Assembly: GCF_015840915.1 (NCBI RefSeq)
Contig: NZ_CP060398.1
Coordinates: forward strand, 1,116,001 to 1,180,000
Reading direction: 5' to 3'
Length of the DNA stretch: 64,000 nt
From: Synechococcus sp. CBW1002
GTDB taxonomy: Bacteria > Cyanobacteriota > Cyanobacteriia > PCC-6307 > Cyanobiaceae
The first letter of the stretch is position 1. Each line of letters opens with the position of its first letter. Positions 1-10,991 of the stretch are shown piece by piece. The notes under the pieces are model-generated. The model did no database searches. It saw only the letters and a program-made list of their open reading frames with translations, and had not been told where the DNA came from. Both the position numbers and the translations under genes were made by a program.

Positions 1-452
1 GGCAGCTGGCCGGCCTGCTCGGCCTGCTGGACGAACTGCTGAATCGCCTCGGGGTTCTCCATCTGGGCCCGGGCCATCTCCAGCTGGCCCTTCTTGGCCG
101 CCAGGCCCTGATCGGTCTGATCGGCCATGGCCCGATCGCCGCTGATCGACATCGGCACCGCCACCAGCAGAGCGATGGCCAGCACGGCGCTCAGGACCGC
201 CACCACCCAGCGCAGGGGGGTGCGGCCTGCAGTGGGCTCGTCGAGGCGGCCACCGAACAGCATCAGCAGCACACCCACCAGGGCCATCGGCGACTGGGTG
301 ACGAGCCGATCGACGACGAGCTGGCGGTAGCCCTCCTCGCCCCAGTTCCAGAGGGGCAACAGCACCGCCAGCTGCAGCAGCAACAGCACCACCAGCGTGA
401 TTCCCAGCCAACGGAGCAGAAAGCCGAGGCGACCGAAGGTGGCGGAACTCAC
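1..452 (-). CDS. HpsJ-like membrane protein, partial (C-terminus beyond window)
   Basis: About 150 residues are visible from a GTG start at 452; the 3' end lies outside the window. There are three hydrophobic segments at roughly residues 10-35, 55-67 and 82-101, followed by a charged, glutamine-rich stretch that looks helical or coiled-coil. This layout resembles cyanobacterial HpsJ-family proteins, and a gene of this kind sits beside queG in picocyanobacteria. It is divergent from queG with 35 bases between the starts. The family assignment is from memory and the function is unknown to me. Confidence 0.6.
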   Translation of the reverse strand, partial: MSSATFGRLGFLLRWLGITLVVLLLLQLAVLLPLWNWGEEGYRQLVVDRLVTQSPMALVGVLLMLFGGRLDEPTAGRTPLRWVVAVLSAVLAIALLVAVPMSISGDRAMADQTDQGLAAKKGQLEMARAQMENPEAIQQFVQQAEQAGQL

Positions 453-487
453 AGGCAGGATGACGGGATGGAGCAACTGTACGGGCC

Positions 488-1435
488 GTGAGCCGGGCCG
501 CCCTGGCGGTCGCCCTCAAGCAGCAGGCGACGGCGCTCGGCTTCGCGGCGGTGGGCATCGCCGCTGTGCCCCCCGGCCCGCGACTGGCTCTGCGCACGGC
601 GGCTCTGCAGCGCTGGCTGGAGGCCGGCCACCAGGGCTCCATGGCCTGGATGAGCGATCCGCGCCGCCGCACTGCGGAGGCCCTGCTGCCGGGGGTGCGC
701 AGCCTGCTGGCGGTGGGCCTCAGTTACTACGTGGCGGCCGAACGGGCACCCGGCAGCCTGGCGGTGGCCCGCTACGGCTGGGGGCGTGACTACCACCGGA
801 TGATCGATGGCCGCCTGCGGCGTCTGGGGCGGTGGCTTGAGGCCGAAGCACCGGGCACCGGCTGGCGTGCCTGCGTGGACAGCGCGCCGCTGCTGGACAA
901 GGCCTGGGCCGAGGAGGCAGGCCTCGGCTGGATCGGCAAGAACGGCAACCTGATCCATCGCCAGCATGGCTCCTGGCTGCTGCTGGGCCATCTGCTCACC
1001 ACCCTGGACCTGCCGGCCGACCACCCCGCCGAACCACTCTGCGGTTCCTGCAGCCGCTGCCTCGAGGCCTGCCCCACCGGCGCCCTGCCGGAACCCTTTG
1101 TGGTGGATGCCCGCCGCTGCCTCGCCTTCCACACGATCGAAAATCGCGATTCGGAATTACCGGAGCCCATCACCGCGGCGATGGGCCCCTGGGTGGCCGG
1201 CTGCGACATCTGCCAGGACGTGTGTCCGTGGAATCAGCAGCCGCTGGAGAGCAGCCCCGACCCGGAGGTGCAGCCGCGGCCCTGGCTGCTCAACCTGCGG
1301 GCCGAGACGGCCCTGGGCTGGGATGACGCCACCTGGGACGAGCACCTGCGGGCCTCGGCCCTGCGCCGCATCAAGCCCTGGATGTGGCGCCGCAATCTGC
1401 GGGCGGCGGCGGGCAGTGCGAGCGGCTGTCCCTAG
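488..1435 (+). CDS. queG: epoxyqueuosine reductase QueG
   Basis: 315 residues from a GTG start. QueG reduces epoxyqueuosine to queuosine in tRNA, using cobalamin and two 4Fe-4S clusters. Two ferredoxin-type cysteine clusters are visible: C185-x2-C188-x2-C191-x3-C195-P and C239-x2-C242-x3-C246-P. The segment KAWAEEAGLGWIGKN before them is typical of the family. Length fits the family. The gene is divergent from the HpsJ-like gene and is followed 61 bases on by a TPR gene on the same strand. Confidence 0.93.
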   Translation: MSRAALAVALKQQATALGFAAVGIAAVPPGPRLALRTAALQRWLEAGHQGSMAWMSDPRRRTAEALLPGVRSLLAVGLSYYVAAERAPGSLAVARYGWGRDYHRMIDGRLRRLGRWLEAEAPGTGWRACVDSAPLLDKAWAEEAGLGWIGKNGNLIHRQHGSWLLLGHLLTTLDLPADHPAEPLCGSCSRCLEACPTGALPEPFVVDARRCLAFHTIENRDSELPEPITAAMGPWVAGCDICQDVCPWNQQPLESSPDPEVQPRPWLLNLRAETALGWDDATWDEHLRASALRRIKPWMWRRNLRAAAGSASGCP

Positions 1436-1496
1436 GGTGGAGCCTCCCTGTTGGGCAGTTGTGATCCGGCGCTGGTGGCAGTTCAGGAGCAAAGGG

Positions 1497-2432
1497 ATGG
1501 CATCTGAGTTCACGCCGGCCGCGAGCCTGGCGAGGCGGAGTCTGCGGACCTGGGCCCTGGCCATGCCGCTGGGGATCGGCCTGTGGGCCGCTCAGATGGC
1601 GCCGGCCCGGGCGCTGGTGCCCTATGTGTTCGTCCCCCAGAGCCCGGAACTGGCGGGCGCTGGTCTGGGAATTGCCCAGGCGGCCGGCCGGCTGCTGCGG
1701 CTTGGCCAGGCCGAGGACGCCGCGCGACTGGCGGCGCTCACCGTGCAGCTGCTGCCCCAGGATCCGCGCGGTTGGCTCCTGCTGGCGGAAGCCCAGCTGC
1801 GCAGCAACCAGCTCGACGAGGCCGCCGCTGCCCTGGCCCGGGCCAAGGAACTCGATCCGCGCAATCCCGGCATCTGGTTCGCCCAGGGATCTCTGGCCCT
1901 GCGCAACGGCGAACCGCAACAGGCGGTGGGTCTGTTGCAACAGGGGATCCAGCTGGATGGCCGCAATGCCGGCGCCTACTTCGATCTGGGCAACGCCCAT
2001 CTGCTGCTGGGCGATTCCGGCGCAGCTCTCTCTGCCTTTGAGCGGGCCTCCGGCCTGCGCAAAGACTTCTGGGAAGCGATCAATAACCAGGGTCTGGTGC
2101 TCTACGAGCAGGGCCGCGGCAAAGAGGCGATCGATCGCTGGCGCCGGGTGCTGAAGATCCGACCCGAAGCCGCCGAACCCAGCCTGGCGCTGGCAGCCGG
2201 CCTCTACGCCAGTGGACCGCAGCAGCAGGCAGAGGCTCGCCAGCTGGCGGCCCAGGCCCTGGATGACGAACCCAATTACGTGCTCGACAGCTTTCAGAAA
2301 GAACAGCTCTGGGGCGACAGACTGAGGGCCAGCACCCGCCGGCTTCTGGAGGATCCAGAGCTCAAGAGCGTGGTGGACCGCGCCAACGCCAACGCAGAAT
2401 CCAACACGGATCCGGAGGAGTCGACACCTTGA
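1497..2432 (+). CDS. TPR-repeat protein with signal peptide
   Basis: 311 residues from the ATG at 1497; a longer reading frame runs upstream through queG but is its shadow. Residues about 12-38 form a signal peptide ending in A-R-A, so export is likely. The body carries several tetratricopeptide repeats, seen as alternating W/L-G/A-Y/F-A-P patterns such as NPGIWFAQGSLALRNGEPQQ and AGAYFDLGNAHLLLGDSG. TPRs bind proteins; the partner is unknown. A TPR gene in this place, between queG and the topoisomerase gene, is usual in picocyanobacteria. Confidence 0.85.
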   Translation: MASEFTPAASLARRSLRTWALAMPLGIGLWAAQMAPARALVPYVFVPQSPELAGAGLGIAQAAGRLLRLGQAEDAARLAALTVQLLPQDPRGWLLLAEAQLRSNQLDEAAAALARAKELDPRNPGIWFAQGSLALRNGEPQQAVGLLQQGIQLDGRNAGAYFDLGNAHLLLGDSGAALSAFERASGLRKDFWEAINNQGLVLYEQGRGKEAIDRWRRVLKIRPEAAEPSLALAAGLYASGPQQQAEARQLAAQALDDEPNYVLDSFQKEQLWGDRLRASTRRLLEDPELKSVVDRANANAESNTDPEESTP

Positions 2433-2500
2433 CCTCGGGGAGAACCCGCACAGGATCTGTAGGCTGAGCCCCACTTTTCGCCCTCACACCGAAGACCCGG

Positions 2501-4963
2501 ATGGCCGAGGAGCGCGTTCAGCCCATCGCCCTGCATCAGGAAATGCAGCGCTCCTACCTCGAATACGCGATGAGCGTGATCGTGGGACGGGCCCTTCCGG
2601 ACGTGCGCGATGGGCTCAAGCCAGTGCAGCGGCGCATCCTGTTCGCGATGCACGAGCTGGGACTGACCCCGGATCGGCCCTACCGCAAGTGCGCCCGGGT
2701 CGTAGGCGATGTGCTCGGCAAATACCACCCCCACGGTGATCAGGCGGTCTACGACGCCCTGGTGCGGCTGGTGCAGACCTTCGCCAGCCGCCACCCGCTC
2801 CTGGACGGCCACGGCAACTTCGGCTCCGTCGATGACGATCCGCCGGCGGCGATGCGGTACACCGAAACCCGGTTGGCTCCGATCGCCCATGAGGCGATGC
2901 TCGAGGAGATCGGCAGCGACACGGTCGATTTCGCCCCCAACTTCGACGGCTCCCAGCAGGAGCCCACGGTGCTGCCGGCCCAGCTGCCCTTCCTGCTGCT
3001 GAATGGCTGCACCGGCATCGCCGTGGGGATGGCCACGAGCATCCCGCCCCACAACCTCGGCGAGGTGGTGGATGCCCTGATCGCCCTGGTGCGCAAGCCC
3101 GACCTCAGCGACGAGAAGCTGCTGCAACTGGTGCCCGGCCCCGACTTCCCCACCGGCGGCGAGGTGCTGATCGGCAGCGGTATTCGCGACACCTACCTGG
3201 GCGGCCGCGGCAGCATTCCGATGCGGGGGGTGGCCCACACCGAGGAGGTGCAGCCCGGCAAGGGTCGCCACCGCCGCAGTGCCGTCGTGATCACCGAGCT
3301 GCCGTATCAGCTCAGCAAGGCCGGCTGGATCGAGAAGCTGGCCGACCAGGTGAATGAGGGCAAGATCGGCGGCATCGCCGACATCCGCGATGAAAGCGAT
3401 CGCGAAGGCATGCGAGTGGTGGTGGAACTGCGCCGTGATGCGGACGCCACCAAGGTGCTGGCCGACCTGCAGCGCCGCACCGCCCTGCAGAGCAATTTCG
3501 GCGCCATTCTGCTGGCCCTGGTGAACGGCCAGCCGGTGCAGCTCACCCTGCGGCGCATGCTGCAGGAATTCCTGGAATACCGCGAACTCACCCTGATCCG
3601 CCGGACCAACCATGCCCTGCGCCGCTGCGAAGACCGGCTGGAGGTGGTGGAAGGCCTGATCCGGGCCCTGGAGGCGCTCCAGCAGGTGATTGCCCTGATC
3701 ACCGCGGCTCCCGATTCCGCCACCGCCCGCGCCAGCCTGCAGGTGCAGCTGGATCTGAGCGAGCGCCAGGCCGATGCGGTGCTGGCGATGCCGCTGCGGC
3801 GGCTCACGGGACTGGAACAGGAGAGCCTGCGCAAGGAGGTCGAGGAACTGCGGGTCGAACGCAGCCGTCTGCGCACCCTGCTCGACGACCGCGACGCCCT
3901 GCTTGACCATCTGGTGGCCGAACTGAAGCGCCTGCGCAAGCGCTATGCCACGCCGCGCCGCACCCGCCTGATCGAGGGGGGCGATGAGCTGGTGGCGCAG
4001 CGCAGCGCCGCCGTGCGTCCCAACGCCGAACTGCAGCGCCAGCAGGCCTTCGAGGCCCTGGCCAGCGACAGCCGCCTGCTGATCCTGGCCGATGGATCCG
4101 TGAAGATCGTCGGCCCGCAGCTGCTGGGCCGCCTCCATCTCGAGGAACCCGCGCCACTGGCGGAACAGCCACCGCCGGCCCGGCTGATCCTGCCGACCAC
4201 CGGCCAGCCCAACCTGCTCGCCTTCACCGCCAATGGCCGGGTGGCCCTGCTGCGCTGGGAATTTGCCGGCCAGCAACAGGGAGGGCTGGAGCGCTTCCTG
4301 CCCGACAGCCTCGAGGGCGAAACGGTGGTTCAGGTGCTGCCTCTGCCCAGCCAGGCCAGCGGCACAAGCCTCGGTCTGCTCAGCAGCGACGGCCGCTTCA
4401 AGCGGCTGCCCCTGGAGGACTTTCAGGAACTCTCCGGCCGGGCCGCCACCGTGCTCAAGCTCAAGGAGGGCGTCCACCTGCTGCGGGTGGTGCCCTGCCA
4501 TGACGGCCAGGATGTGGTGGTGGCCAGCAGCACCGGCCGCCTGCTGCGTCTGGCGGTGGAGGAAGCCAACCTGCCGCTGATGGGACGCACCGCTCAGGGG
4601 CCGGTACTGCTGCGGTTGCTGCCGGGCGAGGCAGTGGTGGGCGCCGCCGCCGTGGCCACCGGCGGAGACGTGCTGCTGGCCAGCCGTCTGGGCCTGCTCA
4701 AGCGCCTGGCCGTGGAGAATCTGCGGCCGTGTCAGCGGGGTGATCTGGGCCAGATCGCCATCCGCTTCCGCGATCGCCGTGATGCCCTGGTGGATCTCTG
4801 CGGTGCCGAGACGCCCCTGGTCAGCGTTGTGATCTCAGAGGTCCGCAGCGTGCGGCTTGCCACCGCAGAGCTTGAGCGCCAGGACAGCAGCGGCGACGGC
4901 GAACTGCTGGGCCTGCGCGAACGGGAAACGGTTCAGGCCCTGGTGCCCCTGATCACCGGCTGA
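2501..4963 (+). CDS. gyrA: type II DNA topoisomerase subunit A (GyrA/ParC-like)
   Basis: 820 residues. This is the DNA-cleaving subunit of gyrase or topoisomerase IV. The N-terminal winged-helix and tower region is well preserved, with the catalytic tyrosine at Y120 in [10 protein letters not shown] and the KYHPHGD motif before it. The C-terminal part from about residue 510 has six beta-propeller-like blades (for example [16 protein letters not shown]). I could not find a canonical GyrA box (QRRGGKG-like), which true gyrases use to wrap DNA, so a ParC-like or divergent GyrA paralogue is possible. It converges with purF 18 bases on. Confidence 0.88.
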   Translation: MAEERVQPIALHQEMQRSYLEYAMSVIVGRALPDVRDGLKPVQRRILFAMHELGLTPDRPYRKCARVVGDVLGKYHPHGDQAVYDALVRLVQTFASRHPLLDGHGNFGSVDDDPPAAMRYTETRLAPIAHEAMLEEIGSDTVDFAPNFDGSQQEPTVLPAQLPFLLLNGCTGIAVGMATSIPPHNLGEVVDALIALVRKPDLSDEKLLQLVPGPDFPTGGEVLIGSGIRDTYLGGRGSIPMRGVAHTEEVQPGKGRHRRSAVVITELPYQLSKAGWIEKLADQVNEGKIGGIADIRDESDREGMRVVVELRRDADATKVLADLQRRTALQSNFGAILLALVNGQPVQLTLRRMLQEFLEYRELTLIRRTNHALRRCEDRLEVVEGLIRALEALQQVIALITAAPDSATARASLQVQLDLSERQADAVLAMPLRRLTGLEQESLRKEVEELRVERSRLRTLLDDRDALLDHLVAELKRLRKRYATPRRTRLIEGGDELVAQRSAAVRPNAELQRQQAFEALASDSRLLILADGSVKIVGPQLLGRLHLEEPAPLAEQPPPARLILPTTGQPNLLAFTANGRVALLRWEFAGQQQGGLERFLPDSLEGETVVQVLPLPSQASGTSLGLLSSDGRFKRLPLEDFQELSGRAATVLKLKEGVHLLRVVPCHDGQDVVVASSTGRLLRLAVEEANLPLMGRTAQGPVLLRLLPGEAVVGAAAVATGGDVLLASRLGLLKRLAVENLRPCQRGDLGQIAIRFRDRRDALVDLCGAETPLVSVVISEVRSVRLATAELERQDSSGDGELLGLRERETVQALVPLITG

Positions 4964-4981
4964 ACAGCGGAGAATCTCGCT

Positions 4982-6472
4982 TCAGCCGACCAGCGCCAGA
5001 CCGGCCGGTTCGAGCATCAGCTTGCTGGCCCTCACTTCCTCCGGCAGGTCGATCGGATAGGCACCGTCGAAGCAGGCGGTGCAGAAGTGGCTGGAATTGG
5101 CCTGGGCCGCGTCCACCATGCCCTGCTTACTGAGGTAGGCCAGCGAATCGACGCCGAGATGGGCGCTGATCTCAGCCAGGGTCAGACGGGCGGCGATCAA
5201 CTGATCCTGGGTGTCGGTATCGATCCCGTAGAAGCAGGGGTGGGTCACCGGCGGTGAGCTGATGCGCATGTGCACCTCGGTGGCGCCGGCCTCCCGCAGG
5301 GCCGCCACCAGCTTGCGGCTGGTGGTGCCCCGCACGATCGAGTCGTCGATCACCACCACCCGCTTGCCGGCGAGCACATCCGGCAGGGGGTTGAGCTTGA
5401 CGCGGATGCCCGCTTCCCGCATCGCCTGGGTGGGCTGGATGAAGGTGCGACCGACGTAGCGGTTCTTGATCAGACCGTCGGCGAAGGCGATTCCACTGAC
5501 CTGGGAGTATCCGATCGCGGCCGGAATGCCGGAATCGGGCACGCCGATCACCAGATCAGCCTCCACAGGGGTTTCACGGGCCAGAGCTTCGCCGATGCGG
5601 ACGCGGTAGCTGTAGAGCGATTCGCCGAAGAAACGGCTGTCGGGGCGTGCGAAGTAGATCATCTCGAACACGCACAACTTGGCCGGCTCTTCACACCAGC
5701 GGCTGCGCAGAGGTTCAGGTTCACCAACACGGAAGTGAATGATTTCGCCGGCACCCACATCATCGATGTAGGTGGCGCCGATGATATCGAGCCCACAGGT
5801 TTCACTGCTGGCCACCCAGCGGGCCTCCTGCCGCTCACCGATGTGGCCGAACACGAGGGGACGGATGCCGTGGCCGTCGCGCAGGGCAAACAGGCCCTCG
5901 GGGGTCCCGATCACCAGACTGAAGGCACCGCGGCACTGGCCGGCGGCCGCGCGGATGGCCTCATCCCAGCCCAGGCCCCCGTTCACGGCGTGCTGCACAG
6001 CGAAGGCGATCAGCTCCGAATCCGTGGTGGAGGTGAACTCACCGGCGAGGTGATCCAGCGAGAGGCGCAGCTCCGCCGCATTGACCAGGTTGCCGTTGTG
6101 GGCCAGCGCAAAGGGCCCGAGGCGGGTCATCAGCACCACCGGCTGGGCATTGCAGACCTTGCTGCTGCCGGTGGTGGAATAGCGGTTGTGGCCGATCGCC
6201 AGGTCGCCGGGCATGCGTTCGAGCACGTCCTGGTCGAACACCTGGCTGACCAGGCCCATGTCCTTGTGCAGCCGCACCTTGGGGCCATCGAACACGGCGA
6301 TACCGGCCGACTCCTGGCCGCGGTGCTGCAAGGCGTAGAGACCGAAGTAGGTGAGGTTGGCCACCGGCTGACCGGGGGACAGCACGGCGAATACACCGCA
6401 GGCTTCCTCAGGCTTGTCGGGCCTCAGCTCATCACGGGCAACGGGCTGGTGTTGCTGCAAGACCCTGCCCAC
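4982..6472 (-). CDS. purF: amidophosphoribosyltransferase PurF
   Basis: 496 residues from a GTG start. PurF makes phosphoribosylamine from PRPP and glutamine, the first committed step of purine synthesis. The glutaminase cysteine is C25 in EEACGVFAV, so a 24-residue propeptide is probably removed. The PRPP-binding signature VVVIDDSIVRGTTS is present. Cysteines in KLCVFEMIYF, HPCFYGID and FCTACFDG match the ligands of the iron-sulfur-containing Bacillus-type enzyme. It follows purL on the same strand after 54 bases and is probably cotranscribed with it. Confidence 0.96.
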   Translation of the reverse strand: MGRVLQQHQPVARDELRPDKPEEACGVFAVLSPGQPVANLTYFGLYALQHRGQESAGIAVFDGPKVRLHKDMGLVSQVFDQDVLERMPGDLAIGHNRYSTTGSSKVCNAQPVVLMTRLGPFALAHNGNLVNAAELRLSLDHLAGEFTSTTDSELIAFAVQHAVNGGLGWDEAIRAAAGQCRGAFSLVIGTPEGLFALRDGHGIRPLVFGHIGERQEARWVASSETCGLDIIGATYIDDVGAGEIIHFRVGEPEPLRSRWCEEPAKLCVFEMIYFARPDSRFFGESLYSYRVRIGEALARETPVEADLVIGVPDSGIPAAIGYSQVSGIAFADGLIKNRYVGRTFIQPTQAMREAGIRVKLNPLPDVLAGKRVVVIDDSIVRGTTSRKLVAALREAGATEVHMRISSPPVTHPCFYGIDTDTQDQLIAARLTLAEISAHLGVDSLAYLSKQGMVDAAQANSSHFCTACFDGAYPIDLPEEVRASKLMLEPAGLALVG

Positions 6473-6526
6473 CTAAAGCTTGACTGCATCATTGTGCATC
6501 AGCCGCGACATCAGGGCTCGGACCGG

Positions 6527-8956
6527 CTAAACGCTGGGGGGCAGCGCCTGGCCCAGGCGCCGCGGGATCGCCTGTTCAAACGCCTCACCAAGGTCGTCCA
6601 CGGCCAGGTTCAGCAGGGTCGTGCCGCCGCGGTTGAAGGTCAGGGCAGCAGGGGCCCCGGAGGCGGCCTGCACGGCACCGAGGCACTGGGCCGGAATGGC
6701 GGCACCAGCGGCGGCGGCCTGATCGAGGGCCTGCTGCCAGGCGGCGGCATCGGCGGCCGCGATGCTCACCAGCACCCGGGCACCGCCTTCGGCGAACAGC
6801 AGACGATCCGGCCGGAGGTCGCCGGCCGGCAGCTGCAGCTCTGCCCCCAGACCGGAGGCGATGCAGGCCTCGGCCACGGCCACGGCCAGCCCTCCGTCGC
6901 TGAGGTCGTGGGCAGATGCCACCAGGCCCTGCGCAATCGCCTGACGCAGGAAGGCCTGGACGCGCTTCTCCAGCTGCAGATCGATCAGCGGCGGCCGACC
7001 GGTGACGGCCCCGTGAATGCGCTCCAGGTAGCTGCTGCCGGCCAGGCTGACCCGCTCATCGGGCTCCGAAGCCGTGGCAGGTGCCGAGGCGGTGGCGTCC
7101 AGCGGCACCCCCAGCAGCCAGATGGCATCGCCGGGCTGACGCCAGGCCAGGCCACGGACCAGCGCGAGATCGGACACCAGCCCCACCATGCCCACCACGG
7201 GGGTGGGGTGAATCGGCTGCATCTGGCCGTCTGGAAGCCGGGTCTCGTTGTAGAGGGAGACGTTGCCACCGGTCACTGGGGTCTCCAGGGCGCTGCAGGC
7301 CGCCGAGAGGCCGCGGCAGGCCAGGGCCAGCTGCCAGTAGCCGGTGGGGGTCTCAGGCGACGGGAAGTTGAGGTTGTCGGTCACGGCCAGGGGTTCGGCA
7401 CCGACGCAGCTGAGGTTGCGGGCCGCTTCGGCCACAGCCGCCATGCCGCCGCGCTCCGGATCGAGGGCCACCCAGCGGTTGGGGCAGTCCACCACCGCCG
7501 CCACACCGCGGCTGGCGGCCTGCATCGCCCCCTCTCCCCGCTGGGGCCGCAACCGCACCACGGCCGCATCCGCTCCGCCGGGCAGCACCACGGTGTTGGC
7601 CTGCACCTGATGGTCGTACTGGCAGAACACCCACCGCTTGGAGGCGATGGTGGGGTCGTCGAGCAACTGCAGCAGCACCGCACCCCAGCCCAGGCTCTGA
7701 CCGGCCAGGGGGCCGTTCACCGGCGTGATGCCAGCCTGGGTGGCCTGCGGCAGCTGGGCCTCGCTCCAGCGCCAGTGGGCCTGGATGGCGGCGGGGGGCT
7801 CGCTGAGCAATGTGTGGTGGTTGATCGGGGTGTCGTCGGCCAGGGCACTGGCGGGCACCTCCGCCGCCACCGACCCGTGCTGCAGCACCCGCACCACGTT
7901 CTCCTCGAGCACCCGGCCCACCTCCGCCGCCTGCAGGCCCCAGCGGGTGAAACGCTCCATCAACGCCTGCTGACGCCCGGGCTTCACCACGAACAGCATC
8001 CGCTCCTGGGACTCACTCAGCAGGAACTCGTAGGCGGTCATGCCGCTCTCGCGGGCGGGCACCCGGTCGAGATCGAGCTCGATGCCCAGCCCCCCCTTGG
8101 CGGCCATCTCGGAGCAACTGCAGGTGAGGCCGGCGGCGCCCATGTCCTGGGCGGCCACCACATCACCGCTCTGGAAAGCCTCGAGGCAGGCCTCGATCAG
8201 ACCCTTCTCCAGGAAGGGATCGCCCACCTGCACGGCGGGGCGGTCGTCGAGGGAGGCCGCGGTGAGCTCGGCACTGGCGAAGCTGGCACCGCCCATGCCA
8301 TCGCGACCGGTGGTGCTGCCCACGTAGACCACCGGATAGCCAACCCCCTCGGCGCCGGAGCAGACGATCTCCTCGGTTTCCATCAGCCCCAGGGCCATGG
8401 CATTCACCAGCGGGTTGCCGGAGTAGCTGGGGTCGAAGGCCACCTCACCGCCCACGGTGGGCACACCGACGCAGTTGCCGTAGTGGGCGATGCCGGCCAC
8501 CACGCCCTCCATCAGACCCACGTTGCGCTCATCTTCGAGCGGCCCGAAGCGCAGGGCATTGAGCAGGGCGATCGGCCGGGCGCCCATGGTGAAGATGTCG
8601 CGCAGGATGCCGCCCACCCCCGTGGCCGCCCCCTGAAACGGCTCCACGGCCGAGGGGTGGTTGTGGCTCTCGATCTTGAAGGCGAGCCGCTGCCCTTCGC
8701 CCAGGTCGACCACGCCGGCGTTCTCACCGGGGCCCACGAGGATGCGGGGGCCGGTCGTGGGGAACTGGCTGAGCAGTGGCCGTGAATTGCGGTAGCAGCA
8801 GTGCTCCGACCACATCACGCCGAACATGCCCAGTTCGGCCCGATTCGGTTCCCGCCCAAGCCGCCGCACGATCTCGTCGTAATCGGCCTGGCTCAGGCCT
8901 TCCTTGCGCAGCGCCTCGGGCAGCGAAAAGGAGGCGGAAGCCGCGGGGGACGGCAT
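6527..8956 (-). CDS. purL: phosphoribosylformylglycinamidine synthase subunit PurL
   Basis: 809 residues with the ATG at 8956 chosen because the sequence from [17 protein letters not shown] leads straight into the conserved PurL start; 16 upstream codons also stay open. PurL is the ATP-dependent synthetase subunit of the small type, which needs separate PurQ and PurS. Typical segments are [51 protein letters not shown] and [20 protein letters not shown]. The gene lies between the PRC-barrel gene and purF on the same strand. Confidence 0.96.
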   Translation of the reverse strand: MPSPAASASFSLPEALRKEGLSQADYDEIVRRLGREPNRAELGMFGVMWSEHCCYRNSRPLLSQFPTTGPRILVGPGENAGVVDLGEGQRLAFKIESHNHPSAVEPFQGAATGVGGILRDIFTMGARPIALLNALRFGPLEDERNVGLMEGVVAGIAHYGNCVGVPTVGGEVAFDPSYSGNPLVNAMALGLMETEEIVCSGAEGVGYPVVYVGSTTGRDGMGGASFASAELTAASLDDRPAVQVGDPFLEKGLIEACLEAFQSGDVVAAQDMGAAGLTCSCSEMAAKGGLGIELDLDRVPARESGMTAYEFLLSESQERMLFVVKPGRQQALMERFTRWGLQAAEVGRVLEENVVRVLQHGSVAAEVPASALADDTPINHHTLLSEPPAAIQAHWRWSEAQLPQATQAGITPVNGPLAGQSLGWGAVLLQLLDDPTIASKRWVFCQYDHQVQANTVVLPGGADAAVVRLRPQRGEGAMQAASRGVAAVVDCPNRWVALDPERGGMAAVAEAARNLSCVGAEPLAVTDNLNFPSPETPTGYWQLALACRGLSAACSALETPVTGGNVSLYNETRLPDGQMQPIHPTPVVGMVGLVSDLALVRGLAWRQPGDAIWLLGVPLDATASAPATASEPDERVSLAGSSYLERIHGAVTGRPPLIDLQLEKRVQAFLRQAIAQGLVASAHDLSDGGLAVAVAEACIASGLGAELQLPAGDLRPDRLLFAEGGARVLVSIAAADAAAWQQALDQAAAAGAAIPAQCLGAVQAASGAPAALTFNRGGTTLLNLAVDDLGEAFEQAIPRRLGQALPPSV

Positions 8957-9030
8957 GGTGGCAGCCAGGCAACGGTGCTCCACTCTGGCCGAGGGGCCGA
9001 CCAACCCGGCTGGGCAGGCGGATCGGGCCG

Positions 9031-9849
9031 TCAGACCCAGGGATCGGCATCAGCGCCGGGATCCCTGCGGGAGCGCGGCTGGGAGCGGGGCAGTGCCTCG
9101 TCGGGATCAGAGTCGCTCTCCCACTGATCCCAGGCCTCGCGCTCCGGCCTGCGCTCCAGGGGATCCTCGGGGTCCTCCCGCCAACGCCCCTGGGGCTCCC
9201 AGGGGGGCTCCTCCAGCCAACCCTCCAGCCGGCCTTCAAAGCGATCCCCCACCTGATCGATCTGGTCGCGCCAGCGGCCGGTCTCCTGTTCCAGCTGCTC
9301 CTTCCAGCGCCGTGAGCGGCGCAGCAGTTCCTGCCGCACGCTGGCGCGGGCCAGGGGCAGCTCGTCGAGGCTGCCCAGGGCCGTGCGCACCATGCCGGGC
9401 TGTTGATCCACGATCCGCTCGGGGGTGAGGCGCCAGCGGCTGCTGCCCGGCAGCCGCGGATCACTGCGGGCAATCAGGTAGTGGCGGATGCGGCCACTGC
9501 GCAGCTCCACCGCCGCATCCACCACGCTGCCGAGGGGCTGGCCCTCCTGGCCCAGCAGGGCGGCATCGAACAGGGTCGGCAGCCGCTCCAAAGTGGCCGG
9601 ATCCGTCTCGGCCGGCTCTCCCTGCACATAGGCCTCACCCTCCCCGAGCCCCCGCAGCTGATTCAGCCGCCAGACCAGCCGTTGATTGCCGAAGGCCGAG
9701 GGCCTGGTGACCCAACCGAGCAGACGGTGGACCGGCGGATGCATCCAGCCGATCAGGCCGGGACCGTGATCCAGGCCCTGGTCGCAGCGGACCCGGCGTT
9801 GCAGCAGATCGCTGAGCAGCAGCTGCTCGGGAAGGGCCACGCCACTCAA
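9031..9849 (-). CDS. conserved PRC-barrel domain protein
   Basis: 272 residues from a TTG start that overlaps the dnaN stop codon as TTGA; a GTG at 9840 is an alternative. Two PRC-barrel-like segments can be seen, about residues 10-85 and 92-150 ([20 protein letters not shown]), followed by a charged C-terminal region rich in R, E, W and P (from about residue 170) that is probably disordered. PRC barrels are small beta-barrels found in RNA-maturation and photosynthetic proteins. A gene like this follows dnaN in picocyanobacteria. The overlap suggests translational coupling to dnaN. Function unknown. Confidence 0.8.
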   Translation of the reverse strand: MSGVALPEQLLLSDLLQRRVRCDQGLDHGPGLIGWMHPPVHRLLGWVTRPSAFGNQRLVWRLNQLRGLGEGEAYVQGEPAETDPATLERLPTLFDAALLGQEGQPLGSVVDAAVELRSGRIRHYLIARSDPRLPGSSRWRLTPERIVDQQPGMVRTALGSLDELPLARASVRQELLRRSRRWKEQLEQETGRWRDQIDQVGDRFEGRLEGWLEEPPWEPQGRWREDPEDPLERRPEREAWDQWESDSDPDEALPRSQPRSRRDPGADADPWV

Positions 9850-10991
9850 CCGCGAATCTGAACAGGCATCACCAGATAGGTGAAGGCGCCCTCATCGGCC
9901 GTCGAGAGCACCGCCGGCGTGGTCGGTCCGTTGCAGTGCAGGATCACCCGCTCGCTGGCCATCACCTTGAGCCCTTCAAGCACGTAGCGCACGTTGAAGG
10001 CGATTTCGATCGGCTCCCCTTCCAGCTGGGCCGCCAGGGTCTCGGCGCCGCTGCCCACGTCCTGGGCGTCGGCGCGGATGTGCACCTGAGCGGAGGCCGG
10101 CTCGGTGCTGATCTTGACCACGTTGTTGTGCTGATCGGCCAGCACCGCCACCCGCTCCAGAGCGGCCGTGAAAGCCCGGCGATCCATGGCGATGCTGCGC
10201 CCGAAGCTGTCGGGGATCAACTGGCGATAGTTGGGATAGGTGCCATCGAGGGTGCGGCTGGTGAGCACCTGATCCGCCGAGAGGAACACCACCTGGCCGC
10301 GGTCGCAGAAGAGGTTGAGCGGATCATCCGACTGACGCACACTCAGCAGCCGCTCCAGCTCCCGCAGGGACCGGGCCGGCACGGTGACGGCAAAGGATTC
10401 GCTCTCGACCTCGGGATCGATGCGCAGGGCCTGATCCAGCTTGAGCACGGCCAGCCGGTGGCCATCGGTGGCGGCGCACTCGAGTGAGTCGTTCTCGAGG
10501 CGGAGATGGACGCCCGTGAGCACCTGCTTGGCCTCATCGGCGCTGCTGGCGAAGATGGTGGCGCGCAAGCCCTTGACCAGGGCCTCGGCATCGAGACGGA
10601 TCGGGGTGCCGGCCTGCACCAGGGGCAGATCGGGGAAGTCATCGGCAGGCATGCCCCGCATGCGGTAGCTGCCCGAGAGGGAGGTGAGCTCCACCTGCTC
10701 GGTGCCGTCGTCGCAGTGGAGCGTGATCGGACTGTCGGAGGAGAGACGGGAGACGATCTCGCCGAACAGCCGGGCCGGCAGGGTGATGGCGCCGCTGGCC
10801 TCCACGGAGGCCGGCAGGCTGGTCTGGATGCCGAGGCTGAGGTCGAAGCCGGTGAGGCTGAGACGACCGGTGCCGGCATCGGCGGTGAGCAGCACGTTGG
10901 CCAGCACCGGATGGGTGGGCCGAGCGGAGACGGCCCGGCTGACCAACTGAAGGCTGGCACTGAGTTCGGCCTGGGAACAGACCAGCTTCAT
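9846..10991 (-). CDS. dnaN: DNA polymerase III beta subunit (sliding clamp)
   Basis: 381 residues from the ATG at 10991, starting MKLVCSQAELSASLQLVSRA, a normal DnaN start and length; upstream open codons are not used. The clamp is a dimer of three-domain subunits that holds the polymerase on DNA. Recognisable segments are HPVLANVLLTAD, RMRGMPADDFPDLP, TDGHRLAV and the C-terminal [10 protein letters not shown]. It is the first gene of a minus-strand run dnaN - PRC-barrel gene - purL - purF. The region in front of it is the candidate replication origin. Confidence 0.97.
   Translation of the reverse strand: MKLVCSQAELSASLQLVSRAVSARPTHPVLANVLLTADAGTGRLSLTGFDLSLGIQTSLPASVEASGAITLPARLFGEIVSRLSSDSPITLHCDDGTEQVELTSLSGSYRMRGMPADDFPDLPLVQAGTPIRLDAEALVKGLRATIFASSADEAKQVLTGVHLRLENDSLECAATDGHRLAVLKLDQALRIDPEVESESFAVTVPARSLRELERLLSVRQSDDPLNLFCDRGQVVFLSADQVLTSRTLDGTYPNYRQLIPDSFGRSIAMDRRAFTAALERVAVLADQHNNVVKISTEPASAQVHIRADAQDVGSGAETLAAQLEGEPIEIAFNVRYVLEGLKVMASERVILHCNGPTTPAVLSTADEGAFTYLVMPVQIRG

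Noticed and set aside
5270-8785. 1171-codon open frame on the plus strand
   Set aside because: It is antisense to purF and purL, which are certain. High GC removes stops from the complementary frame, and the translation is low-complexity H, G, Q and R.
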